NCBI GenBank assembly: GCA_965201085.1
Contig: CBDAVS010000016.1
Coordinates: 62,001-126,000, forward strand
Origin: JAPOUP01 sp965201085
GTDB lineage: Bacteria > Pseudomonadota > Alphaproteobacteria > Rhodobacterales > Rhodobacteraceae
Direction: 5' to 3'
Length of the DNA stretch: 64,000 bases
Under the pieces are notes generated by a model, which was not told the origin of the DNA, ran no database searches, and saw only the letters and a list, made by a program, of their open reading frames with translations. This document shows positions 45,596 to 54,954 of the stretch, piece by piece (position 1 is the stretch's first letter; every line of letters begins with the position of its first letter). The translations under genes were made by a program, and so were the position numbers.

Positions 45596-45836
45596 ATGTC
45601 CGTCAATGCATCCGTATCAGTCTCCGCCCAGCAGGACGCCTATGCGCACGACCTAGTGGATCAGGGTCGGTTCCCCAGTTTCAGTGCGGTCGTGCGGCAG
45701 GGCCTCGATCCGTTGCGCAAACGGGACGAGGGTAAACAGCTCGAAATGGCGGCTCTCAGAGTGCTGCTCGAGGAGCGGCTTGCCGGCCCCTTCGTGTCCG
45801 CTCGGGACTTTGGCGACTGGACTGGGGAAATGCTGA
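45596..45836 (+). pseudogene. ParD-like antitoxin interrupted by IS5 derivative
   Basis: The ATG at 45596 opens MSVNASVSVSAQQDAYAHDL and VDQGRFPSFSAVVRQGLDPL, the ribbon-helix-helix pattern of ParD-type antitoxins, continuing to LLEERLAGPFVSARDFGDW. The frame then enters the IS5 derivative at 45837, losing its natural C-terminus. No parE toxin gene follows; after the insertion the sequence resembles HsdS. The antitoxin's N-terminal DNA-binding half is complete and could still repress. Confidence 0.7.
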
Positions 45837-46334
45837 GAGTTTGTTCCATAAGTTGAGTGGTCCCGGTGGATGTGCCATTCCGGTTGGTGAATACACCTGG
45901 ATCCGGAGACAGCCATGCCCTGGGACAGGACCACCCAGAAGCTGTCCGGTCTGACGGACGACGGACGGGCCATCGCCGGGCCGATGCCGCCGAAGCAGGG
46001 AACGATGGGGCGGCCCCGTGGGACCGGCCTCCAGTCGGTGTTCGACGGGGGCCGGCACATAGTTTCCACCGGCCGCCACGGCGCGGGCGTCACCCATTGA
46101 ATATCCACCGTACTCCACCGACCGGAACCGTTTCCACGCCCGCCGGGCGGTAGAGCGGACCTTCGCCTGGATCGGCCGGTGCCGCCGCCTGTCGAAGGAC
46201 CGTGAAAGGCTCGGCGACAGCCCGCTGGCCTCGGCCGGCTCGACGCCTGCCGGTTCCCCATCCGCCGCGTGGCGCGGGAGCTGAATCCCCGGAATCAAAC
46301 AGTTGATTGAATCAGTGACTTATGAGTCAAACCC
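45837..46334 (+). mobile_element. IS5-family internally deleted derivative (498 bp), copy B
   Basis: Both IS5 ends are present and a TGA duplication flanks the unit (45834-45836 and 46335-46337). The coding region jumps from the N-terminal part (MPWDRTTQKLSGLTDDGRA, DRNRFHA) straight to the C-terminal RAVERTFAWIGRCRRLSKD, deleting the middle of the DDE domain. It is therefore a non-autonomous, MITE-like derivative of the family that has copies at 22506 and 62697, which could have moved it in trans. It interrupts the parD-like gene. Confidence 0.87.
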
Positions 46335-46344
46335 TGAGCACTTC

Positions 46345-46830
46345 GCCATCCGGCGCCGGTACCGTCTCCGGCGCGACCGGCTGATCCAGTTGGCTGGTGA
46401 TATCAACTTCAAGGAGATATCCAAGTCGACTCTCAAGAAGGTGGAAATCCCCTTGCCTGCAGTCAGACATCAATGGCGCTTCGGGAGTCTGGTTTGCGCG
46501 TCCTATGGCGGGGCAGAGGTTGCAAAGTCCGGGTCGGCATCGAGCGTGACGCTTTACTCGACCCTGATTTCGCGGCTGTTGGGCGTCGCCTCATGATCGA
46601 TATCGTGTACTTCAAGCGTCAAGGCGAGATGTTGGCCGGGAGGAGCGCTACGATATTTTGTTTGGAACACTGGGCGGAGAAGTGCGAGTCTGCAACTCGG
46701 CAAATCTGTTGGCCTCCACATCGTTATGTATTGCAAGGGTGAATAGTGACGGCTGCGAGGCAGAATTCATTCTCGATGGAGACTATCTGAGATTCTGGAT
46801 GGTAAGGTTCGCTACAAAATGGGAAACCAA
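46345..46830 (+). pseudogene. Type I restriction specificity (HsdS)-like remnant
   Basis: The plus frame after the IS reads RLRRDRLIQLAGDINFKEIS, KSTLKKVEIPLPAVRHQWRF. The segment FKEISKSTLKKVEIPLP is the typical end of an HsdS target-recognition domain and the start of its conserved helix (ISKxxLExIxIPLPPLxxQ). A later frame, RVNSDGCEAEFILDGDYLRF, resembles another HsdS piece. No hsdM or hsdR is seen. The remnant suggests the following PHP-ATPase operon was once part of a type I restriction island. Confidence 0.5.
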
Positions 46831-46838
46831 TTAGGCCA

Positions 46839-49586
46839 ATGCCGGGAAGGAAAGACAACCCAATAACCCAGGGAGTCACGAAATTGAATGCAGATGACGC
46901 ACTAGGCATGAAGGCACAGAAACCGGATGGTGCACGATTCTATCGGTGTGCGCTTCAAGTGAATCCGCATCACTATGCGAGGACATATCGGGGACAAGCT
47001 ATCCAGGGAGACGCGCTCAGCCACGCGCAGGAAATCGTTGACAGGGCCCAGGACATGGGGATCGAGGTGCTTGCCATCACGGATCACAACAGCGTGGACG
47101 GTATCGCAGCCTTTCGGTCCGCATCGAACAACCGCCCGGTCCATATCTTCCCTGGCTTCGAATTGTCTTCATCGGAGGGCGTACATCTGCTGTGCCTGTA
47201 TCCGCCGAACACGACCGACGCCAAACTCAGCCGCTACCTTGGAGAGTTTGGCATTCGCGAGACGATCCCGTCAACTGCTCTCGCCGCCAAAGCCTATTCG
47301 GAGATTCTCGACGCTGTTCACAGTCAGGGCGGGATTGTCATTGCGGCGCACATGACCAGCAATGCTGGTCTGTTCAAAGTTCTGTCCGGTCAGGCGCTAA
47401 TTCGCGCATGGCGGAATGAGAATCTACTGGCAGTCCAGATTCCGGGTCCGATCGAGGATTTACCGCAGGGCATTCGTGCAATTGTCGGGAACCGGAAAGC
47501 CGAGTATCGCCGGACTCACAACCCGGAAGACGGTCTCGCAATCGCTGTCATAAATGCCAAGGACGTTGTGAAGCCCGAGGAACTCGACGATCCGTCCGCG
47601 ACATGCTGGATCAAGATGCAGGAAGTGACCACCGAAGGGCTTCGTCAAGCCTTCTTGGACCCAGGCTCGCGTATCCGACTTAACCCTAGGGAAGGGAGTT
47701 TCGAACCCGACGAACACATTGAGATAATGACCATAAGTTGGGAAGGCGGCTTCCTAGACGGCATGACAGTGAACCTCAATCCCAATCTGAACGTTCTCAT
47801 CGGGGGACGCGGCACCGGCAAGTCGACTGTGGTGGAGAGCATCCGTAGCGCACTCGGGCTCGACGCTGTCGGGGATGAAGCGCGAAAGGCTCATGATGGG
47901 ATCGTGCGCCAAGTGCTACGCAACGGTACGAAAGTTTCGCTACGGGTTCGGGTGCAGCGCCCACGGGCTTGCGATTATAGAATTGAGCGGACGATCCCCA
48001 ATCCGCCGCTGGTTCGGGAAGTGACTGGCGAGGTGCTGCATCGCGCGCCAACCGACATCCTTCCGAGGATCGAAATCTACGGTCAGCATGAAATTTCGGA
48101 GCTTGCGAGGAACCCGGAAAAGCTCACCCGCTTGCTTGACCGCTTCGTTGCGAACGATGAGGCGCTTGCGCAGCGGAAGACATCGGTTAGGGGGAGCCTT
48201 GGGAAGAACCGCTGCGCCTTGTGCGATGCGCGTGCTGAAATTGGCGCGACCGAGGAGCGCCTTGCCGCACTTCCTGGGATGGAGGAAACGCTCAGGCAGT
48301 TCCAGGAGGCGGGTCTTGAGAAACGCTTACGTGAACAGAGCCTGCTTGTGCGCGAGGAGCATGTGCTTGACTCGTTTCCTCAACGTCTCGAGCCGTTCCG
48401 GGAAGCGCTGGAGATTCTCCGAAGAGAGACGCCAATCGATCTTGCATTCTCGTCAATGCGTGCGCTTGAGGCGCTTCCAGGTCGAGAAATCCTGTCTCAG
48501 GCGGCCAGCGCACTCTCGGATGTGGAGGCCGAAATTGTGCCCATTGCCGAGAGAATTGAAAGGGTGCTGGCGCGCGCGGATGACAGCATCGAGGAGGTGC
48601 GGGTCGCCTGGAACATACGACGGCGGCAGGTTCAGGATGAGTACGAAGGAATTCTGCGGGAACTACAGAAATCGCGAGTAGACGGGGAGGCATTCATCCA
48701 CCTTCGCCGCCAGATCGAGGCGTTGCGCCCGCTTCAAGAGCGTCTTGCGCTGCTGCGGCGACTGGAGACGGAGCATGTCAGGCAACGTCGTACGCTGCTT
48801 GCGGAGTGGGAGGACATCAAGGCCGCTGAGTTTCGCACCTTGGACCAAGCGGCTGGAAATGTCAGCAGACAGCTCCGCAATCGGGTACAGGTGGACGTAA
48901 CTGATGGGGGCAACCGCGAGCCGCTCTTCGATCTGCTGCGTGAGACGGTCGGCGGGCGTATGTCAGAAGCGATTGACAGCCTGCGGAAGGCTCACGATCT
49001 TTCGCTTAGGCAGTTTGTTGACGCGTGTCAATCCGGAGCGGAAGCGCTGCGCAAGACATATGGAATTCCATCTGGCCAAGCGGAACGTCTCGCGCGAGGC
49101 GGGACCGAGATGTACATGCGGATCGAGGAGCTTGAACTCGCACCGACAACGACGATCCGACTTAACACTGCGCCGGAGGGGGAACCGCCAGCGTGGCAGC
49201 CTTTGGCAGACCTTTCAACAGGACAGAAGGCAACGGCGGTGCTCTTGCTCCTTCTACTCGAGTCCGGTACGCCGCTGATTGTCGATCAGCCGGAGGACGA
49301 CCTCGACAATCGCTTCATCACCGAGGGCATCGTGCCGCGCATGCGTGAGGAGAAACAAAGGAGGCAGTTCATCTTCTCGACCCACAACGCGAACATTCCC
49401 GTGCTTGGCGATGCCGAGTTGATCGTCGGGTTGTCAGCCGCCGGCGAGGCCGGTAGCGGGCGGGCGCGTATTGCCCCGGAGCACACGGGATCAATCGACT
49501 CCCATTCCGTGCGCGAACTTGTGGAAGAAATTCTGGAGGGTGGCCGCGAGGCATTCGAGACGCGCCGTCGGAAGTATGGTTTCTGA
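46839..49586 (+). CDS. TrlF-type PHP-SMC ATPase, defence-associated
   Basis: This 915-residue protein fuses an N-terminal PHP phosphoesterase-like domain (about 35-290) to an SMC/ABC-type ATPase. PHP motifs are IEVLAITDHNSVDG (75-88), FPGFELSSSEG (104-113) and GGIVIAAHMT (164-172); the usual first HxH motif is replaced by LQVNPHHY. The ATPase has Walker A GGRGTGKSTVVES (322-), a long helical coiled middle (about 450-750), signature LSTGQKATAV and Walker B PLIVDQPEDDLDN. Architecture matches TrlF-family proteins found in defence islands beside type I restriction genes. The start is uncertain; an ATG at 46908 would match the domain start better. Confidence 0.85.
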   Translation: MPGRKDNPITQGVTKLNADDALGMKAQKPDGARFYRCALQVNPHHYARTYRGQAIQGDALSHAQEIVDRAQDMGIEVLAITDHNSVDGIAAFRSASNNRPVHIFPGFELSSSEGVHLLCLYPPNTTDAKLSRYLGEFGIRETIPSTALAAKAYSEILDAVHSQGGIVIAAHMTSNAGLFKVLSGQALIRAWRNENLLAVQIPGPIEDLPQGIRAIVGNRKAEYRRTHNPEDGLAIAVINAKDVVKPEELDDPSATCWIKMQEVTTEGLRQAFLDPGSRIRLNPREGSFEPDEHIEIMTISWEGGFLDGMTVNLNPNLNVLIGGRGTGKSTVVESIRSALGLDAVGDEARKAHDGIVRQVLRNGTKVSLRVRVQRPRACDYRIERTIPNPPLVREVTGEVLHRAPTDILPRIEIYGQHEISELARNPEKLTRLLDRFVANDEALAQRKTSVRGSLGKNRCALCDARAEIGATEERLAALPGMEETLRQFQEAGLEKRLREQSLLVREEHVLDSFPQRLEPFREALEILRRETPIDLAFSSMRALEALPGREILSQAASALSDVEAEIVPIAERIERVLARADDSIEEVRVAWNIRRRQVQDEYEGILRELQKSRVDGEAFIHLRRQIEALRPLQERLALLRRLETEHVRQRRTLLAEWEDIKAAEFRTLDQAAGNVSRQLRNRVQVDVTDGGNREPLFDLLRETVGGRMSEAIDSLRKAHDLSLRQFVDACQSGAEALRKTYGIPSGQAERLARGGTEMYMRIEELELAPTTTIRLNTAPEGEPPAWQPLADLSTGQKATAVLLLLLLESGTPLIVDQPEDDLDNRFITEGIVPRMREEKQRRQFIFSTHNANIPVLGDAELIVGLSAAGEAGSGRARIAPEHTGSIDSHSVRELVEEILEGGREAFETRRRKYGF

Positions 49587-49589
49587 GGA

Positions 49590-50819
49590 ATGAACAGAAC
49601 GGAACTGCTCGAATGTATCGCCCATGGCGAGAACTCGTGCGTCGAATTCAAACGCGACGACTGCCGGCCGGACAAGCTCGCAGCTGAGATGGCCGCGCTG
49701 CTGAATCTCGAAGGCGGCGTCATTCTGCTTGGGGTGGAGGATGATGGAGGCATCTCCGGGTTGACCAGAAGCCGCGGAGATGCGGAGGAGTGGGTGATGA
49801 ACATCGTTCGCCAGAATCTTCAGCCCCCCGTCATCCCTGTCTGGACCTGCATGGAAATGGAGTCCGGCAATGATGTGGGGGTCATCAAACTTGCCGCCGA
49901 CAGTCCGGGAAAGCCATACAAGGCAAGGCGAGGGAAGGCATGGGTGACCTTCACCCGCGTTGGTAGCGCTTCTCGGGAGTCGACACGTGATGAGGAAGCC
50001 CGGCTCTACCAGGCGGCCCGGCTTGTCCGATACGAAATCAAGGCGGTACCGGACACCGGACCGGAAGATCTCGATCTGGATCGACTCGAGAGCTACTACA
50101 GTGAGGTCTTGAAGCGACCCGTGCCGACTCGGTCAGACCGCGAAGGATGGCGTCGTCTCTTGCTCAACTCGGACTTGCTGATTGCGGATGGAAACGACGT
50201 TGGCGCATCGGTTGCCGGGCTCCTGTTGTTCGGCGAAAACCCGAACCGCCGCTTGCCGCAGGCTGGCGTGACGGCCGTGGCGTTTTCTGACACTGACAAG
50301 GAATACAACACAGTCGATGAAGAGAGGATTCGGGGACCGCTGATCCCGCGTATCTCAAGGCGTGGTATGGTGGTGGAAAAGGGCGTGATTGATCGCACGG
50401 TAGACTTCGTGAATCGGAACATGGGGAGCACCGCATGGCTCGAAGGCGGCCGCCGACGCCGAAAGCGAGCCTTTACATCTGAAGCGGTGCGAGAGGCGGT
50501 TGTGAACGCCGTGGCTCATCGCGACTACACGCGCGAGGGGACAGACATTGAGGTGTCGCTGTATCATGACCGAATGGAAGTAATCTCGCCGGGCCGGCTT
50601 CCCAACGGCGTGACGATAGACAAGATGACAGAAGGCGTTGTCCGGGTGGCTCGCAATGAACTTCTCAAGGAGATTCTTCGAGACTACCGCTATATCGAGC
50701 ACTTCGGGATGGGCGTCCGCAAACGGATCGTCGAATCAATGCGGCATCATAACGGAACGGAGGTAGATCTTGTCGAGCAGGATGATCGTTTTATTGTCCG
50801 GCTTTGCAAGAGGTCCTAA
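49590..50819 (+). CDS. AlbA_2/Schlafen-like and GHKL ATPase-domain protein
   Basis: This 409-residue protein starts 3 bp after the PHP-ATPase stop, so the two are coupled. The N-terminal AlbA_2 (Schlafen-type) domain shows SCVEFKRDDCRPDKLAAEMA and NLEGGVILLGVEDDG (20-50). The C-terminal HATPase_c_4 domain shows REAVVNAVAHRDYTREGTDI (N box) and MEVISPGRLPNGVT (G box), followed by a regulator-like EHFGMGVRKRI. Such proteins act as ATP-sensing transcriptional regulators or as nucleic-acid-interacting effectors. Coupling to TrlF suggests control of, or joint action with, the PHP-ATPase. Confidence 0.85.
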   Translation: MNRTELLECIAHGENSCVEFKRDDCRPDKLAAEMAALLNLEGGVILLGVEDDGGISGLTRSRGDAEEWVMNIVRQNLQPPVIPVWTCMEMESGNDVGVIKLAADSPGKPYKARRGKAWVTFTRVGSASRESTRDEEARLYQAARLVRYEIKAVPDTGPEDLDLDRLESYYSEVLKRPVPTRSDREGWRRLLLNSDLLIADGNDVGASVAGLLLFGENPNRRLPQAGVTAVAFSDTDKEYNTVDEERIRGPLIPRISRRGMVVEKGVIDRTVDFVNRNMGSTAWLEGGRRRRKRAFTSEAVREAVVNAVAHRDYTREGTDIEVSLYHDRMEVISPGRLPNGVTIDKMTEGVVRVARNELLKEILRDYRYIEHFGMGVRKRIVESMRHHNGTEVDLVEQDDRFIVRLCKRS

Positions 50820-50869
50820 AGTGGCTGATACTGCTCTTCCCCGCTCTCCGCTGGACTAGTGTCCGTTGA

Positions 50870-51420
50870 CATTCACCCCGCGGCGATCACGGCGGCGGCC
50901 GCAGGAACCGTCGCCCGGAAGTTCGGTTCCGTCCCGTCACAGCGGGTGGCGACTGCCCGGAACCCCTGGTCTTCGCGAAACGGTTCCCGATCCGGCGCCG
51001 CCATCCATACATCCCCTCGTCGTACCCTCGCACCCCCTTCCGGTTCCCGCCGGATGGAATCACCGCCTCCGCCCCGCGCCCGCTAGGTTCCCCGACGGGA
51101 CGGTCCGCGTCGAAGGCCCTGTCGCCGACGGGCGCCGGAAGACCGGCCCTCCATCGACTCCGGCAGCCCCTTCGGGTCGTGCGCCTGACCCGGAAGCGCC
51201 GCGATGCCCGCGGGATGGCCGGACGCGTCGGCCATCGCCATGACCCTGCCGGCCAGGCCTCCGCGGGAGCGTCCGACGCCGTTCCCCAACCCCCCTTTTC
51301 TCCCGCCGCCTTCCGGTGGGCCTGCGTCACCGCGCCGTCCACGAACGTGGCGCTCCAGGTCGAAATCCCCCGATTACATCCTGGAAATACGGTCGGTCAC
51401 GCCTTCCGGCACCTTACAAA
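50870..51420 (-). mobile_element. IS5-family (second type) remnant
   Basis: Minus-strand pieces match the transposase at 25480: ACVDG-like MDGAVTQAHRKAAGEKG, GNGVGRSRGGLAGRVMAMAD, FDADRPVGEPSGRGAEAVIP, GGNRKGVRGYDEGMYGWRRR. They fall in at least three frames. The end GSGQSPPAVTGRNRTSGRRF is the out-of-frame form of the FRAVAxRC tail. It is inactive. Confidence 0.65.
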
Positions 51421-51439
51421 GTCCTGCGCTTATATAAAC

Positions 51440-52582
51440 TATTCCGTCGGTGTATCGGGCGGACATGCGGTATGGACCCGTACATCTCGATTCGCGGATG
51501 CCCGGGTGGCTCGCCGCCCCGGTGAACCCGGCCCGGTCACGCCCGACCCCGTGGGGGATGACGGTGACCGCAGGCTGTGGGAGGCGACGGTGGCGCGGTA
51601 CCATCCGCCGGGACGGGCGCGACCGCCCGTCGGGCAGGTGCACCACCGGATGCGCCCGGAGGCGCCACGGGCTGGCCCCGCATGTCCCGCCGATGGCGGC
51701 GGACCGGGTGGCGGACGACTGGCAGGCCCGATACTCCGTGCGGCCGGCAGCGGCCTACACCCACGTCGGAAAGGGATACGGCGGCCAGGGCCACCGCGGC
51801 GCGGGCCGGACCCCGGCGGGGTCCACCTCCGGGAGGCGCGGCGCGGCCGGCACGGTGATGGTCCCACCGCCGGATCGACGGCCTGCGGCGGGCACGGGAG
51901 CCCGCCGCCGCCTGCCCGGACACGCGGGTGGTCTCCGTCCGCGGCCGGGAAGGCGACCTGCGGGACCCCCTCTCCGGGGCCGACCTTCACGGCGACGCTC
52001 TCCCTGTCAGTGCGGGCCGGACGGCGGGGCGGAGTGCCTGCGGGACCATGTCGCCGCGACGGTACCGCCCCGGTACCGCAGGCGCTGGACGATGGAGACC
52101 TGGTTCCGCACGCCGGGTCGGGGACGCGGATCAGGGCCGGCGGGTCCGGCGCCGCCGATGACCTGAAAAACGCCTCGCCTTCGACGCCGTGACCGCGGCC
52201 CGGGTCCCCGGCCTGACCGCGCCCGCCCGGGAGCGGCCGGAGACGCCCGCCACCGGGGCCTTCCCGGAGGGGGACATCGACCTTCTCCACACCATACCGG
52301 AACCGCGGGGCCACCGGGACGTGGTGGGGCCGCCGGACGGTCAGGCGTCCGGCATCCGGACATCCGTCATCGACCCGGGGCGCCCCTTCGGCCCGCATCC
52401 GAACCCGCGGAGGCCGCCGCCGGGGACGAAGAATGTCCGGAGGGGCCCCGGGAGGCTGAACCGGGCCATCCAGGTCCGCGACGCCCCCGGAAAGCGGAGA
52501 CGGGGTCGGATCCTGGACAACCTGCGGCGTTGGTACGGGAAGGGATGATACCCGAATCCACGAATATTCACACACCCTGAAC
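51440..52582 (+). mobile_element. IS4-family remnant with right end
   Basis: Plus-strand fragments include ADDWQARYSVRPAAAYTHVG, VSVRGREGDLRDPLSGADLH, METWFRTPGRG, then TAARVPGLTAPARERPETPA, GDIDLLHTIPEPRGHRD and RLNRAIQVRDAPGKRRRGRI. Order and content follow IS4-type transposases (DDE, YREK region, C-terminal PGTxKVWxGLxRLN). The element ends at 52553-52582 with a sequence whose complement is shared with 43213 and 62522. It is frameshifted throughout. Confidence 0.65.
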
Positions 52583-52653
52583 AGCATGCCCGGTCAGGCG
52601 TTCCGTCGCAGCCGCCCGCGCACAGATCTCCTCTCCGATCACACCTCCCCTGA

Positions 52654-53607
52654 TCAACTCCGGACCCGGGAGGGAGCGGCACCGAACCTTCGGCTGTACC
52701 GCATCGAGAAATGCGATGAATTCGCGAACCCGGTCGCCAGCGCCACATCGGTCAGCGACAGAGGGGAGCGGGTGACGAGCCGCTCCGCCACATCCAGCCG
52801 AAGGTCGCGGTAATATGCCATGACCGATTTGCCAAGCCGCTCACGGAACAGACGGCGCAGCTGACGCGGGGACACGTTTGCGATGGCCGCAAGATCATCC
52901 AGCTCCAGCGGGTCCGCGACATGGTTTTCCATCGCTTCGACCGCACTCAGAACCGGTGCCGAAGCGGTACCCACCCGCTCCGCGAGGCCAGCGCGCTGCG
53001 GCCCTCCGGACGGACGGATCTCAGTGTGCAGAAACCAGTCACTGACACGGCGTGCAAAGACCGAACCGTGATCCACAGCGATCAGCGCATGCATCAGGTC
53101 AAGCGGCGCGACGCCTCCGGCGCAGGTCACTCTGTCACGGTCGATCACATAGAGAGACCGTTCCAGCAGAAGTTCGGGCAACGCCTCCCCCAGCGCACCG
53201 ATATGCTCCCAGTGAACCGTCATGCGACGTCTGGCCATGAGGCCTGCCCTGGCCAGAATCACCGGCCCGCCCGAGACGCCTCCCAGAACGGTTCCATGCC
53301 GCGACATCCGTCCAAGCCAGCCAAACAGGTCGGGATCGTCGAACGACATCGGATCCCCACCCGCAACCACGATCAGATAGTCAAGCGCCGGCGTGTCGCC
53401 CACAGGCATTGACGCTTCCACCAACGCGGCGCCCGAACTCCCTACCGCCCCTCCAGCGGAGAAATGGACGATCCGGTAGAGTTCCTTTCCGCAGAGAAGA
53501 TTGGCGGCGCGCAGCGGCTCCACCACACATGCGTAAGACATGAGCGCAAAGCCGGGAATCGGCAGCACACCGATGTTACGCGAGTCATTTGGCGCGAATC
53601 TGGCCAT
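52654..53607 (-). CDS. GlxA-type AraC-family regulator divergent from soxBDAG/mgd operon
   Basis: This 317-residue regulator has an N-terminal DJ-1/PfpI-like domain (VLPIPGFALMSYACVVEPLR, GGVSGGPVILARAGLM) and a C-terminal AraC HTH (LDDLAAIANVSPRQLRRLFR, LTDVALATGFANSSHFSMRY). This is the architecture of GlxA/GbdR regulators that control glycine betaine, dimethylglycine and sarcosine catabolism. It is divergent, 84 bp, from the soxBDAG-type operon and is likely its activator. The usual nucleophile position is GVSGG, so no peptidase activity is expected. Confidence 0.9.
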   Translation of the reverse strand: MARFAPNDSRNIGVLPIPGFALMSYACVVEPLRAANLLCGKELYRIVHFSAGGAVGSSGAALVEASMPVGDTPALDYLIVVAGGDPMSFDDPDLFGWLGRMSRHGTVLGGVSGGPVILARAGLMARRRMTVHWEHIGALGEALPELLLERSLYVIDRDRVTCAGGVAPLDLMHALIAVDHGSVFARRVSDWFLHTEIRPSGGPQRAGLAERVGTASAPVLSAVEAMENHVADPLELDDLAAIANVSPRQLRRLFRERLGKSVMAYYRDLRLDVAERLVTRSPLSLTDVALATGFANSSHFSMRYSRRFGAAPSRVRS

Positions 53608-53691
53608 ACTGGAACATTATCCGTCCATTCCATGCAAGCCTAGTGCCATGTTCCCGCGGCAATCTGTCGGAAGCAGCAGAAAGGGATCGGT

Positions 53692-54942
53692 TTGGGTTAC
53701 TCCGCGTTCAGGATATTCCGCGAGGGCATCGCCGGAAACAGGGGCTGGAAGCCTGTCTGGCGCGACGCGGCTCCAAAATCCCGGTATGATATCGTCATCA
53801 TCGGCGGTGGTGGGCACGGTCTCGCGACGGCATACTACCTGGCGACGGAGTTCGGCCTCACGAATGTTGCCGTGCTGGAAAAGGGCTGGCTCGGCTCCGG
53901 CAATGTCGGACGCAACACCACCATCATCCGCTCCAACTACCTCCTTGCGGGCAATCAGCCGTTCTACGAATTTTCGATGAAACTCTGGGAAAGTCTGGAG
54001 CAGGAACTCAACTACAACGCCATGGTCAGCCAGCGTTCGGTGCTGAACCTGTACCACAGCGATCCCCAGAGGGACGCCTTTGCCCGACGCGCGAACGCGA
54101 TGCTTCTGTCAGGCGCGGACGCGGCTCTTCTGGACCGCAGCGAGATCCAGCGGCTCTGCCCATGGCTTGACTACGGCAATGCCCGCTTTCCGATCCAGGG
54201 CGCTCTCCTCCAGCGGCGTGGAGGAACGGCGCGCCACGATGCCGTGGCCTGGGGCTATGCCCGACGCGCCAGCCGAAGGGGAGTCGACATCATACAGAAC
54301 TGCGAGGTCACGGGCATCGATATCGACGATGGAGTCTGTACCGGCGTACGGACCACCCGCGGCCCAATCCGCGCCGGCAAGGTCGGGATGTGCGCCGCAG
54401 GCTCGTCGGGACGGGTGGCGGCACTGGCTGGTATGCGCCTTCCGATCGAAAGCCATGTCCTGCAGGCTTTCGTCACGGAAGGGCTCAAACCGGTGCTACC
54501 CGGTGTGATCACCTTTGGCGCGGGACATTTCTACATTAGTCAGTCGGACAAGGGCGGACTCGTGTTCGGTGGTGATATCGACGGCTACAACAGCTATGCC
54601 CAGCGCGGGAATCTGCCTGCCGTCGAGGATGTCTGCGAGGGGGGCATGGCGGTCATGCCAATGATCGGGCGTGCGCGGCTTCTGCGGATGTGGGGCGGTC
54701 TGGTTGACATGTCGATGGACGGCTCTCCCTTCATCGACAGGACCCATATCGAAAGCCTCTATCTGAATGCCGGCTGGTGCTATGGTGGCTTCAAGGCGAC
54801 CCCTGCCTCTGGCTACTGTTACGCGCATCTCCTGGCGACCGATCGCCCGCACGAAGTCGCGAAAGACTACCGTATCGACCGTTTCCTGCGCGGTGCCCCA
54901 ATTGATGAAAAGGGCCAGGGCGCACAGCCCAACCTGCATTGA
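53692..54942 (+). CDS. mgdA: Sarcosine oxidase beta-type / N-methylglutamate dehydrogenase subunit A
   Basis: This 416-residue SoxB-like flavoprotein starts at a TTG preceded by AAAGGGAT; the N-terminus GYSAFRIFREGIAGNRGW matches the family from that point. The FAD dinucleotide motif is IVIIGGGGHGLATAYYL (35-50). GGTARHDAVAWGYARRA holds the histidine (about H182) that carries covalent FMN in heterotetrameric sarcosine oxidase. It oxidises the N-methyl amine. Because the window encodes methylamine activation to N-methylglutamate, I favour NMG dehydrogenase (mgdA) over sarcosine oxidase (soxB); sequence alone does not decide. Confidence 0.85.
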   Translation: MGYSAFRIFREGIAGNRGWKPVWRDAAPKSRYDIVIIGGGGHGLATAYYLATEFGLTNVAVLEKGWLGSGNVGRNTTIIRSNYLLAGNQPFYEFSMKLWESLEQELNYNAMVSQRSVLNLYHSDPQRDAFARRANAMLLSGADAALLDRSEIQRLCPWLDYGNARFPIQGALLQRRGGTARHDAVAWGYARRASRRGVDIIQNCEVTGIDIDDGVCTGVRTTRGPIRAGKVGMCAAGSSGRVAALAGMRLPIESHVLQAFVTEGLKPVLPGVITFGAGHFYISQSDKGGLVFGGDIDGYNSYAQRGNLPAVEDVCEGGMAVMPMIGRARLLRMWGGLVDMSMDGSPFIDRTHIESLYLNAGWCYGGFKATPASGYCYAHLLATDRPHEVAKDYRIDRFLRGAPIDEKGQGAQPNLH

Positions 54943-54954
54943 GGAGGCCGCAGG

